Shown: in pieces, positions 1 through 6,936 of the stretch | How the letters are laid out: each line of letters begins with the position of its first letter | Numbering within the stretch: the stretch's first letter is position 1 | From: Actinomycetospora sp. NBRC 106378 | GTDB lineage: Bacteria; Actinomycetota; Actinomycetes; Mycobacteriales; Pseudonocardiaceae | Assembly (NCBI RefSeq): GCF_030269685.1 | Contig: NZ_BSTT01000010.1 | Coordinates: 62,001-126,000, forward strand | Length of the DNA: 64,000 nucleotides | Direction: 5' to 3' | Program-made: the position numbers and the translations under genes | Notes under the pieces: generated by a model | Database searches by the model: none | What the model saw: the letters and a program-made list of their open reading frames with translations, nothing else | What the model was told of the DNA's origin: nothing

Positions 1-1767
1 GGCGATCTCGTCGCGCAGCGCGAGGGCCACCTGGTCGGCCGTCTCGCCCAGGGGCTGGTCGTCGCGGACGAAGGACCACGCGAGGATCGTCACCGGGCCG
101 GTCAGCATGCCCTTCATCGGCCTCGCGGTGAGCGACTGCGCGTATCGCGCCCACTCGACGGTCATCGGCTGCGGGCGCGAGACGTCACCGTGCAGGATCG
201 GCGGGCGCACGCACCGCGAGCCGTAGGACTGGACCCAGCCCAGCCTCGTCGTCGCGAACCCGGGCAGGGTGTCGGCGAAGTACTGGACCATGTCGTTGCG
301 CTCGGGCTCGCCGTGCACGAGGACGTCGAGTCCGAGGTCCTCCTGCAACCGGACCACGCGCTCGATCTCGGCCTGCATGCGCACGGTGTAGTCGGCCTCG
401 TCGAGTCGGCCCGCCGCGAAGTCGGCCCGCGCCCTGCGCACGTCGGGGGTCTGCGGGAACGAGCCGATGGTCGTCGTCGCGAGATCGGGCAGCCCGAGGC
501 GGTCGGCCTGGGCCTTGCGACGCACGTCGTAGGCGCTGCGGGTGCGGTCGGCGGCCTCCACCTCCCGCACCCGGTCGCGGACCGCCCGGTCGACCTCCGC
601 GCGTGGCAGCGCGGTCTCCGCCGAGACCGCGTGGCGCAGATCGTCCGAACCGTCGGCGGTCAGGGCACGACCGAGCAGCGCCACCTCGGCCACCTTCTCC
701 CGGGCGAAGGCGAGCCGGGCGGCGACGGAGTCGTCGAGGGCGTCCTCGACGGAGACGTCGTAGGGCACGTGGAGCAGGGAGCAGGAGCTCGAGACGGCGA
801 GGTCACCGACGCCGCCGAGCACCGTCGCCAACCGGGACAACACCCGCGGCAGGTCGGCACGCCACACGTTGCGGCCGTCGACGACGCCCGCGACCAGGGT
901 CGTGTCGCGCAGACCGGTCGTCGAGGGGACGCGGTCGACGAGGCCGGGTGCGGTGACCAGGTCGAGGGCGACGCCCTCGACCCCGGTCCGGGTGATCACG
1001 TCGAGCGCCCCGGCCGGGTCCCCGTAGGAGAAGACCGTGAGGATCCTCGGGCGCCGCTCGAGGGCGGCGAGGCGCTCGTAGGCCCGTCGCAGCCCCTCGA
1101 GTTCGACCTCCGTGCGGTCCTGGACGAACGCGGACTCGTCCAGCTGCACCCACTCGGCACCGGCGTCGGCCAGCTCACCCAGGAGCTCGGCGTAGACCGC
1201 CACGACGTCGTCGAGGCGGCTCAGGGGCGCGAATCCCTCCCGGGCGCCGTCGGCGGGCTTGGCCAGGAGCAGGTAGCTCACCGGACCGACGAGGGCGGGA
1301 CGGCCCCGCACCCCGGCATCGACCGCCTCCCGGAAGAGGTCGACGGGCGTCCGCCCGGCCAGCCGGAACGTCGTGTCCGGGCCGATCTCGGGCACGAGGT
1401 AGTGGTAGTTGGTGTCGAACCACTTCGTCATCTCCATGGGCGGCGCGGAGGCCGTCCCGCGGGCCATGGCGAAGTACTCGTCGAGCGCGGTGCCGGCCCG
1501 CGAACCGTCCGGCCGGAAGCGCGGGGGGACGGCGTCGAGCAGGGCCGTCACGTCGGCGACCTGGTCGTAGAACGAGAACGTGCCGGTGGGCTGGGAGTCC
1601 AGCGCCGCGAGGTCCGCGCGGGTCCCGGCGCGGATCTCCGCCGCGACCGCCTGCAGGTCCTCGGCGGACGACGTCCCGGCCCAGTACGACTCCAGGGCCT
1701 TCTTCAACTCGCGGCGTGGTCCGATGCGCGGATATCCCAGGACCGTGGACCCGATGGGGGCTGACAC
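1..1767 (-). CDS. metE: Cobalamin-independent methionine synthase MetE (3' end outside window)
   Basis: Transfers the methyl group of 5-methyltetrahydropteroyltri-glutamate to homocysteine in the last step of methionine synthesis, without B12. The frame is open from a GTG at 1767 to the window edge, giving 589 of about 755 expected residues. It opens with SAPIGSTVLGYPRIGP, the usual MetE N-terminus, and carries TTIGSFPQT near residue 433 and HGEPERNDMVQYF shortly after, both typical of the C-terminal catalytic half. The zinc ligands (His/Cys/Glu/Cys near residues 640-730 in the family) lie beyond the left edge, so catalytic integrity cannot be judged. A cobalamin riboswitch lies directly upstream on the same strand, which implies repression when B12 is available and hence probably a B12-dependent MetH elsewhere in the genome (inference). 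Confidence 0.96.
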   Translation of the reverse strand, partial: MSAPIGSTVLGYPRIGPRRELKKALESYWAGTSSAEDLQAVAAEIRAGTRADLAALDSQPTGTFSFYDQVADVTALLDAVPPRFRPDGSRAGTALDEYFAMARGTASAPPMEMTKWFDTNYHYLVPEIGPDTTFRLAGRTPVDLFREAVDAGVRGRPALVGPVSYLLLAKPADGAREGFAPLSRLDDVVAVYAELLGELADAGAEWVQLDESAFVQDRTEVELEGLRRAYERLAALERRPRILTVFSYGDPAGALDVITRTGVEGVALDLVTAPGLVDRVPSTTGLRDTTLVAGVVDGRNVWRADLPRVLSRLATVLGGVGDLAVSSSCSLLHVPYDVSVEDALDDSVAARLAFAREKVAEVALLGRALTADGSDDLRHAVSAETALPRAEVDRAVRDRVREVEAADRTRSAYDVRRKAQADRLGLPDLATTTIGSFPQTPDVRRARADFAAGRLDEADYTVRMQAEIERVVRLQEDLGLDVLVHGEPERNDMVQYFADTLPGFATTRLGWVQSYGSRCVRPPILHGDVSRPQPMTVEWARYAQSLTARPMKGMLTGPVTILAWSFVRDDQPLGETADQVALALRDEIA

Positions 1768-1892
1768 TCGCTCTCCTCCTCGTGAGACGGCGTCGGCCCG
1801 GGGGCGGGGCAGGAGGAGGCGACGAGGCGCAGGTGCGCACCCGCGACCGTCCCACGAGGTCCCCGAGCCGCGCGGGCCGGATCTCGGCGCGC

Positions 1893-2086
1893 GCACCGGT
1901 GGCAGGTCTTCGGACTCGTGGGCGTCGTCCTCGCTCCTACCGGCCGTCGCTTCCCGGACCGGGGTCCAGTGCTCGGTGACGGCTCTCGTTCCCACTCACC
2001 GCTGCGGGGCAGTCCCGGAGTCGCACCGGGTTCCCTGTTGCCACGACCTCGGCCGGTGAGCCGAGGTCGAACCACCAGCGGGACGG
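1893..2086 (-). promoter_or_regulatory. Cobalamin (adenosylcobalamin-type) riboswitch upstream of metE
   Basis: On the minus strand the leader contains the conserved core GGGAACCCGGTGCGACTCC followed by GGGACTGCCCCGCAGCGGTG (about 2040 down to 1995), the class hallmark of the B12 riboswitch. Further down, GAGTCCGAAGACCTGCC (1917-1901) is a clear B12-box. A CTAGCG motif just 5' of the element (about 2090) could be the -10 region. The B12-box lies about 130 bp from the metE start, consistent with control of transcription termination or translation initiation. Boundaries are approximate because P1 was only roughly placed. Confidence 0.93.
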
Positions 2087-2191
2087 ACGCTAGCGACCCG
2101 TCGTGGCGGAGGCATGTGTCCCGCCTCATGCGTTCCCGACGGCAGGTGCGCTGACCTGCGATGCCACATCCGGCCACATCGGGCGCGCCGG

Positions 2192-2206
2192 TTGCCAATG
2201 GTGCAA
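2192..2206. promoter_or_regulatory. Possible RamB-type operator ahead of the RamB-like gene
   Basis: An inverted repeat TTGC-N7-GCAA, with GCAAAG on the right, lies 28 bp before the ramB-like start. RamB of Corynebacterium recognises AAAGTTTGC-type half sites and represses its own gene, so autoregulation is plausible. The match is short and the assignment is inference. Confidence 0.35.
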
Positions 2207-2233
2207 AGCCTCATCGTCTGCTGAGATGACGCG

Positions 2234-3622
2234 ATGGCGAAGACCTTCGTCGGCGCCCGGCTGCGTCGGCTCCGGGAGGAGCGACGACTCTCCCAGGTCG
2301 AGCTCGCCCGGCTCCTGGAACTCTCGCCCAGCTACCTCAACCAGATCGAACACGACGCACGCCCGCTCACCGTGCCCGTCCTGCTGCGCCTCACCGAGGC
2401 GTTCGGAGTGGACGCCTCCTTCTTCGCGGTGCGGGACACGGCGCGGCTGACCGCCGAGCTCCGGGAGGCGGTGGCCGACGAGCTCGAGGCCGGCGCGGTG
2501 AACGCCGCGGAGGTCGCCGACCTGGCCGAGCGGATGCCCGGCATGGCCCGGACCCTCGTCGAGCTCCGGGCGCGGCTGGAGCGGCTCTCGACCGCGGTCG
2601 GACGGAGGGAGGACGATGGCCGGGCCCCGACCGCCCACGAGCAGGTCCGGGACTTCTTCTCCCGCCATCGCAACCACGTCCCCGCGCTCGACGAGGCGGC
2701 CGAGCGGCTCGCCGGTGAGATCGGCGTCCGGGCGGGGGAGACCCGGGCCGCCCTGGTTCGGCGGCTCACCGGGCGGCACGGCGTGCGGGTGCAGGTGGGG
2801 GCCCTCGACCAGGAGCTGCACCGGTTCGACGCCGAGGGTGCGGTCCTGCGGCTGGCACCCCACCTCCGACCCGGTCAGCGCGCGTTCCGGGTCGCGACGG
2901 TCATCGCCCAGCTGGAGTTCGCGGACCTGATCGAGGCCGAGGTGGCGGACGCGGCGGAGCTGACCGACCCGGACAGCCGTGCGCTCGGCCGGATCGGGCT
3001 CGCCCACCACGCGGCGGCCGCCCTCGTGCTGCCCTACCGGGCGTTCCACGGGACGGCCGAGCGGGTGGGGTACGACCTGGAGCGGCTGGCCGACCACTTC
3101 GGGGTGGGTTTCGAGACGGTCGCGCACCGCTGCTCGACGCTGCAGCGCCCGTCGCTGCCCGGCGTGCCCTTCGCGTTCGTGCGGGTCGACCGGGCGGGCA
3201 ACATGTCCCAGCGGCAGTCCGCGACCGCGTTCCACTTCTCCCGCGCCGGGGGGACCTGCCCGCTGTGGAACGTCTACGAGGCGTTCGCCTCCCCGGGCCG
3301 GGTCCTGACCCAGATCGCGGAGATGCCCGACGGCCGGCGCTACTTCTGGATCGCCCGGACGGTGTCGAGACGGCGGGGCGGCTGGCACACGCCGACGAAG
3401 ACCTTCGCCGTCGGGCTCGGCTGCGAACTGCGCCACGCCGAGCGGCTCGTCTACTCCGCCGGGCTCGACCTGACCGACCGCTCGCGGGTCCAGCTCATCG
3501 GGAGCGGCTGCCGGACCTGCGAGCGCCTGGACTGTCCGCAGCGGGCCTTCCCGCCGCTCGGGCGGGCGTTGGACCTCGACGCCGACCGGTCGACGTTCGT
3601 GCCGTATCCGGTGCGTCCCTGA
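2234..3622 (+). CDS. ramB: RamB-like XRE regulator with short-chain fatty acyl regulator (ScfR) domain
   Basis: A 462-residue transcription regulator of the RamB/PrpR-like family, which in corynebacteria and mycobacteria controls acetate, propionate and glyoxylate-cycle genes. Residues 1-60 form an HTH_XRE domain (LRRLREERRLSQVELARLL, then SPSYLNQIEHDARPLT). The middle carries an IrrE/M78-like segment, and the C-terminal 200 residues match the ScfR/DUF2083 domain, with RQSATAFHFSRAGGTCPLW and two cysteine clusters (CRTCERLDC) at the end. Length and domain order are standard for the family. It is divergent from metE and has no operon partner. The ligand (an acyl-CoA in relatives) is not visible from sequence; family assignment is secure, the exact orthology to RamB less so. 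Confidence 0.85.
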   Translation: MAKTFVGARLRRLREERRLSQVELARLLELSPSYLNQIEHDARPLTVPVLLRLTEAFGVDASFFAVRDTARLTAELREAVADELEAGAVNAAEVADLAERMPGMARTLVELRARLERLSTAVGRREDDGRAPTAHEQVRDFFSRHRNHVPALDEAAERLAGEIGVRAGETRAALVRRLTGRHGVRVQVGALDQELHRFDAEGAVLRLAPHLRPGQRAFRVATVIAQLEFADLIEAEVADAAELTDPDSRALGRIGLAHHAAAALVLPYRAFHGTAERVGYDLERLADHFGVGFETVAHRCSTLQRPSLPGVPFAFVRVDRAGNMSQRQSATAFHFSRAGGTCPLWNVYEAFASPGRVLTQIAEMPDGRRYFWIARTVSRRRGGWHTPTKTFAVGLGCELRHAERLVYSAGLDLTDRSRVQLIGSGCRTCERLDCPQRAFPPLGRALDLDADRSTFVPYPVRP

Positions 3623-3637
3623 GGTGGTGCCTGCGGC

Positions 3638-3805
3638 TCACGCGCGCGGCGGACGCACGGGCGTCGGAGGCGTCGCCCGCAGCTCCAGTGCCGGCAGCTC
3701 GCCCGACCAGTGGAAGGCCGCCTCCCGCGACTCCCACCCGCAGCGGCAGTGCCCCCGCGGATCGATCCGGTGGCCCGGGGCCTCCTCGCGCACGTTCACC
3801 GTCAT
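3638..3805 (-). CDS. Possible small protein with a CRCGW motif
   Basis: A 55-codon frame from an ATG at 3805 encodes a basic, His/Cys-containing peptide with RGHCRCGWESREAAFHWSG and a proline-rich tail. It sits between the convergent ramB-like gene and the anti-sigma gene, in the same frame as the latter just after its stop. The Cys-x-Cys-Gly-Trp pattern is seen in small actinobacterial metal-binding or hypothetical proteins, but I cannot name a family. No convincing ribosome-binding site precedes it. It may instead be non-coding sequence of high GC. Confidence 0.35.
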   Translation of the reverse strand: MTVNVREEAPGHRIDPRGHCRCGWESREAAFHWSGELPALELRATPPTPVRPPRA

Positions 3806-3841
3806 GAATGCCAGTAGAGCGCTGTTGCCAGCATCAGGCAA

Positions 3842-4522
3842 CTAGGCGGCGTCCCGACGACGGGTCCGGTCGGGTCGGCGCTCCCGGTCGCCCGGGGCGG
3901 TCGACGGCGGGCGGTCGGCCTCCGGTCGCGGGGCCGGGGCGGGCTGCCGTCCCAGGTAGAGCGCGAGCGCGAAGCCGACGACGACGAGCCCGTGCGCGAG
4001 GATCCGTGCGGGTTCGACCCGGCCCGCCACCAGGTCGACCGCGCTGAGCGCCCCGAGCACGAGGATGAAGGCCCCGAGCACGGGCAGGAGCCCCGCCACG
4101 TGCCGGACCCAGCGGGCGCCCGCGAGGAAGGCGACTCCCAGGGCGAGGTTCCAGGACGCGGACTCGTGGCCCATGTGCGCGAGGTCCGCGCCGAGCATCG
4201 CGCCGTCCCCGTGGTCCGTGGTGCCGGTGAGGGCCAGCACCCCGAGGACCAGTTGCGCGACACCGACGACGGCCAGACCGACCCGGGCGACCCACGGACC
4301 CCGGCGGTGCCGTGGGGCGGCCGGCAGCACGAGGGCGACGAGGTCGGGCCCGGGGTCGGCCGGCGCGGTACGGGCGGAGCGGGTGACGACGACGGCGCTC
4401 TCCCGCCACCGTCGGCACGCGGCGCAGCTCGCCAGGTGGGCCTCCAGGGCCGCGCGGCCGACGGCGTCGCTCTCCCCGTCGAGGTCGGCCGAGATCTCCT
4501 CGCGGCACTCCTCGCAGGTCAT
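3842..4522 (-). CDS. Membrane anti-sigma factor with N-terminal zinc finger (ZAS), partner of SigC-type sigma
   Basis: A 226-residue protein whose first 40 residues form a ZAS-type zinc finger: Cys3 and Cys6 are followed by His29-x3-Cys33-x2-Cys36 (HLASCAACRRW). Such domains bind and hold ECF sigma factors. Three to four hydrophobic segments follow between about residues 75 and 190, so the protein is predicted to sit in the cytoplasmic membrane, with a charged Arg/Asp-rich tail in the cytosol. Its start overlaps the end of the sigma gene by 4 bp, a normal translational coupling for sigma/anti-sigma pairs. Its N-terminal half closely resembles the soluble protein at 5865-6170 (both have TAPADPGPDLV/TGPADPAPDLV after the finger), so the two are paralogues. 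Confidence 0.85.
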   Translation of the reverse strand: MTCEECREEISADLDGESDAVGRAALEAHLASCAACRRWRESAVVVTRSARTAPADPGPDLVALVLPAAPRHRRGPWVARVGLAVVGVAQLVLGVLALTGTTDHGDGAMLGADLAHMGHESASWNLALGVAFLAGARWVRHVAGLLPVLGAFILVLGALSAVDLVAGRVEPARILAHGLVVVGFALALYLGRQPAPAPRPEADRPPSTAPGDRERRPDRTRRRDAA

Positions 4523-5088
4523 CCGCGGGTCTCCCGCACCGACGCGCGGGTGTCGGCCGTGAGGGCCTCGACCAGGTCGGCCCGGGCCCGGGCGACGCGG
4601 GAGCGGATCGTGCCGATCGGGCAGTCACAGACGGCGGCGGCCTCGGCGTAGCCCAGCCCGACGACCTGGGTGAGGACGAAGGCCTCCCGGCGGTCGGGGT
4701 CGAGGGCGTCCACGGCCGCGCGCAGTGCCACCCCCTCCGCGACGTCGCCGTCGCGTGGTCGGCCGAGTGGTTCGTCGGCGTCGTGCAGCTCGACCGGGGT
4801 GGAGGGGCGCCGGGCGGAGCGGCGCAGGTGGTCGGCCGCGACCCGGCGGGCGATGGAGAGCAGCCAGGTGCGGGCCGGCGCCTCCCCGCGGAAGGCGGGC
4901 AGCGCGCGGAAGGCGCGCTCGTAGGTCTCCTGGGCGAGGTCCTGCGCGACCCCCCGGTCGGAGAGGTGGGTCAGCAGCCGCCAGACCTGCTGCTGGGTCA
5001 GCTCGACGAAGCGTGCGGCCGCGGCCCGGTCGCCGTCCCGGGCGAGCTCGGCGGCCCGGGTCACGGCGGCGTCGTCCACGTCCCGCAC
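4519..5088 (-). CDS. sigC: ECF RNA polymerase sigma factor, SigC type
   Basis: A 189-residue ECF sigma factor. Region 2 reads [18 protein letters not shown] and [19 protein letters not shown]; region 4 reads [19 protein letters not shown] followed by [15 protein letters not shown]. This wording is close to mycobacterial SigC as I know it (TQQDVW near the N-terminus, [36 protein letters not shown]). The start is taken as GTG at 5088 ([13 protein letters not shown]), which gives the family length; an upstream extension in the same frame has shadow-like composition. The anti-sigma gene overlaps its 3' end, and a DUF5134 gene lies 80 bp upstream on the same strand. Mycobacterial SigC has no well-established anti-sigma factor, so the paired arrangement here is informative. 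Confidence 0.88.
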   Translation of the reverse strand: [189 protein letters not shown]

Positions 5089-5139
5089 GGTAGCCCGGTG
5101 CTCCCGGGACCCGCCGTGAGCACCCTCGCAGCAGCCCGG

Positions 5140-5166
5140 GGGAACTCCCGGTGTGCCCGCGGCGAC
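5140..5166 (+). promoter_or_regulatory. GGGAAC-N17-CGAC element between sigC and the DUF5134 gene
   Basis: GGGAAC at 5140-5145 and CGAC at 5163-5166 are separated by exactly 17 bp, the same layout as the two divergent elements at 5802-5855. The spacer end GTGCCCGCGG is nearly the same as in the minus-strand copy. It points along the plus strand, into the 3' end of the DUF5134 gene, so it would drive antisense transcription; it could also be a duplicated relic. Promoter function is inference from the ECF -35 consensus GGAAC. Confidence 0.45.
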
Positions 5167-5168
5167 GC

Positions 5169-5792
5169 CTACATCGCGAGCAGCATCCCGGCCATGCCCA
5201 GGCTCATCAGCAGGTGGCAGCCCGCGTCGAGGCGGGACCCGACCGTCGCGACCACGGGGCGCGCGGCCACCGCCACCGACCCGGCGTCGGCGAGGACCGC
5301 GGGGGCGCACCCCTCGCCCGGCACCGGACGCACGATCCGGACCAGCCAGAAGGCCGCGGCGGCGAGCGAGACCACGACGAGGACGAAGGTCACGGCACCG
5401 GTCGGGAACGGCATCGCGCTGCCGCCGTGGTGGTGGCTCCCCGCGTCGTCGCCCGAGGCCATGAGCGCCGGCATGGCCGCGAGCATCCACACCATCGTCG
5501 CGGACATCGCCGCGTGGTAGGCCTCGACGTGGCGCTCGTGGCCGGCCGGCAGCAGGAGACGGCGGACGAACCAGACCGTGAGGACGCCGAACGCGACGAC
5601 CTCGAGCACCCCGCCCGTCACGCCCCACGTCATCGCGAGCATCCCGAGGCTCATCAGCAGGTGAGCGAGTTCGCCGACGCGACTGCCGTCCCGGTCGCGG
5701 GTCACGAGCAGCTGGGCGATCCGGACCAGGGCGTAGCCACCGGTCACCAGGAAGATCGCCGTGAACACGAGGGTCGCGCCGGGGGAGAACAC
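5169..5792 (-). CDS. DUF5134 polytopic membrane protein with repeated His/Met motifs
   Basis: A 207-residue integral membrane protein with about five to six hydrophobic segments, matching DUF5134-type actinobacterial proteins. Three helices carry a repeated H-x2-M-S-x2-M pattern: HLLMSLGM at 44-51, HAAMSATM at 93-100 and HLLMSLGM again at 193-200. A loop contains HHH at 120-122. His and Met spaced like this inside membranes usually suggests copper(I) or heme binding, but no function is established here. GTG at 5792 is chosen because it lies 10 nt after the CGAC of a candidate ECF promoter, and because sequence upstream lacks a coding look. It is in line with sigC and the membrane anti-sigma gene, and divergent from the soluble ZAS gene. 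Confidence 0.75.
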   Translation of the reverse strand: MFSPGATLVFTAIFLVTGGYALVRIAQLLVTRDRDGSRVGELAHLLMSLGMLAMTWGVTGGVLEVVAFGVLTVWFVRRLLLPAGHERHVEAYHAAMSATMVWMLAAMPALMASGDDAGSHHHGGSAMPFPTGAVTFVLVVVSLAAAAFWLVRIVRPVPGEGCAPAVLADAGSVAVAARPVVATVGSRLDAGCHLLMSLGMAGMLLAM

Positions 5793-5801
5793 GGGGGGAC
5801 A

Positions 5802-5855
5802 GTCGCCGCGGGCACCTCCCGGGTTCCCGGGAACTCCCGGGGCGTCGGCGGCGAC
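5802..5855. promoter_or_regulatory. Divergent, palindromic ECF-type promoter pair
   Basis: A perfect palindrome GTTCCCGGGAAC (5823-5834) supplies a GGGAAC -35 element to each strand. On the plus strand GGGAAC (5829-5834) is followed after 17 bp by CGAC (5852-5855), 9 nt before the GTG at 5865. On the minus strand GGGAAC (5828-5823) is followed after 17 bp by CGAC (5805-5802), 10 nt before the GTG at 5792. The symmetry and the fit to both start codons suggest leaderless transcripts of the two flanking genes, plausibly made by the SigC-type factor (inference). Confidence 0.65.
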
Positions 5856-5864
5856 CTGACGGTC

Positions 5865-6170
5865 GTGGACTGCGAGCGATGCCGGGAGGCGGTCTCCGCC
5901 GGGCTCGACGGCGAGGCGGGCGCCCGCGAGACGGCGCAGGCGGACGAACACCTCGGCGGCTGCGCGGCCTGCCGATCGTGGGCGGACCTCGCCGCCCGGG
6001 TCACCCGCCGGGTGCGGACCGGTCCGGCCGACCCCGCACCCGACCTCGTCACCGGCCTGCTCGGACCGGATTCGACGGGTCTGGCCCGGCCCGCCTGCGG
6101 GTGCGCCGCGAGTTGCGGGTGCGGCTGTCGGCAGGGCCTCGCGTGCCGATGCACGCCGCAGGTGGCCTGA
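5865..6170 (+). CDS. Soluble ZAS-type anti-sigma-like protein with cysteine-rich tail
   Basis: A 101-residue protein. Residues 1-40 form a ZAS zinc finger (Cys3, Cys6, His29, Cys33, Cys36; HLGGCAACRSW), paralogous to the N-terminal half of the membrane anti-sigma factor at 3842-4522. Instead of membrane helices it ends in a cysteine cluster, residues 78-96, with seven cysteines (ACGCAASCGCGC, then CRC). This tail resembles metallothionein-like metal ligands. GTG at 5865 fits a candidate promoter ending 9 nt upstream. The protein is predicted to be cytosolic and could be a metal- or thiol-responsive second anti-sigma factor for the neighbouring SigC-type protein; that role is inference. Confidence 0.7.
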   Translation: MDCERCREAVSAGLDGEAGARETAQADEHLGGCAACRSWADLAARVTRRVRTGPADPAPDLVTGLLGPDSTGLARPACGCAASCGCGCRQGLACRCTPQVA

Positions 6171-6252
6171 GGACCAGCGCTCGTGTCGGTCACCGAGCGG
6201 ACCGGGTGGCGCTCCGGCGCGAGCCGGGACGTCGCCGTGGCGGTGACTACTT

Positions 6253-6268
6253 TTTCGGTTCACCGAAA
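6253..6268. promoter_or_regulatory. Inverted repeat TTTCGGT-TC-ACCGAAA
   Basis: A perfect 7-bp inverted repeat with a 2-bp centre in an unusually AT-rich patch between the Cys-rich ZAS gene and the gene at 6336. A TTACGAT sequence at 6298-6304 could be the -10 of a promoter for that gene, which would put the palindrome near its -35 to -55 region. It is likely an operator for an unknown regulator. Confidence 0.4.
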
Positions 6269-6335
6269 CCAGGGTCTTCCACTGGCGAAAACCTCGCTTA
6301 CGATGGGCCGACCACCACGACGGACGGAGCCCACG

Positions 6336-6866
6336 GTGACGGAGCGCCTCACGAGGGGAGCCCACTCCGGCGCGGAGGCGGGCACCTGCCTGATGGAGCA
6401 GGTCGCCCTCCTGGCGGGCGAGCCCTTCTCCGACCGGCCCCGCTGCACCGCGCCGGCCCTGGCCGCCCTCGCGCAGCAGGTCAACGACCGGGTCTCCGAC
6501 GGCGCGCGCGACCGCCTGCTCCCGCTCGTCCCCGCGCTGGCCGCGGCCGGGAGCTGCGACCCGCGCGACGCCTGGGAGCTCGTCGCCGCGTGCGCCCGCG
6601 CCGCCCTCGCCGTCCGCCCCGACGACGCCCTTGCCACCCGGCTGCTCGCCCGCGCCCGGCGCGCGCAGCGACGGTGGACCCGCGTGCGCCTCGACGGCGC
6701 CGCCGGGTACGTCGTCGGACTCCGCGCCCTCCCGCACCTCGCCGCCGCCTTCCACCGGGCCGTGGTCCTCGCCGGCCCGGCCGGCTCGGCGGAGCGGGAC
6801 GACCGGCTGGTCGCCCTGCTGCACGACGCCGTCGGGGTCCACCGGGCGGACCTGGTCGCGGCCTGA
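6336..6866 (+). CDS. Conserved actinobacterial hypothetical protein
   Basis: A 176-residue soluble, Ala/Arg-rich, probably helical protein. It opens with SGAEAGTCLMEQVALLAGE then FSDRPRCTAPALAALAQQV, a wording that I associate with a widespread actinobacterial hypothetical family. Two cysteines (one near residue 18, one near 34) stand out, followed by a helical domain with a second cysteine pair (AAGSC and AACARA). GTG at 6336 is chosen because the family-like wording begins there; a longer reading from 6183 is possible but of poor composition. It stands alone between the SigC module and the nmtR/ctpJ pair. No function can be given. Confidence 0.7.
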   Translation: MTERLTRGAHSGAEAGTCLMEQVALLAGEPFSDRPRCTAPALAALAQQVNDRVSDGARDRLLPLVPALAAAGSCDPRDAWELVAACARAALAVRPDDALATRLLARARRAQRRWTRVRLDGAAGYVVGLRALPHLAAAFHRAVVLAGPAGSAERDDRLVALLHDAVGVHRADLVAA

Positions 6867-6936
6867 CGGCCACGACCGGCCGTCGGTCTGACCCGGGTGG
6901 GGCCCGGCGGGTGCACACCGGCGCCGCGCCGCGGAG

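Noticed and set aside
190-1764. A 524-codon open frame on the plus strand, opposite metE
   Set aside because: Its composition (Val/Gly/Arg/His-rich, no domain) is that of a GC-rich antisense shadow; the minus-strand frame is unmistakable MetE.
5169-6842. A 557-codon minus-strand frame starting near 6842
   Set aside because: Only the last 207 codons (from 5792) look like protein; the remainder overlaps the recognisable ZAS protein and the gene at 6336 on the other strand, and a promoter fits the 5792 start.
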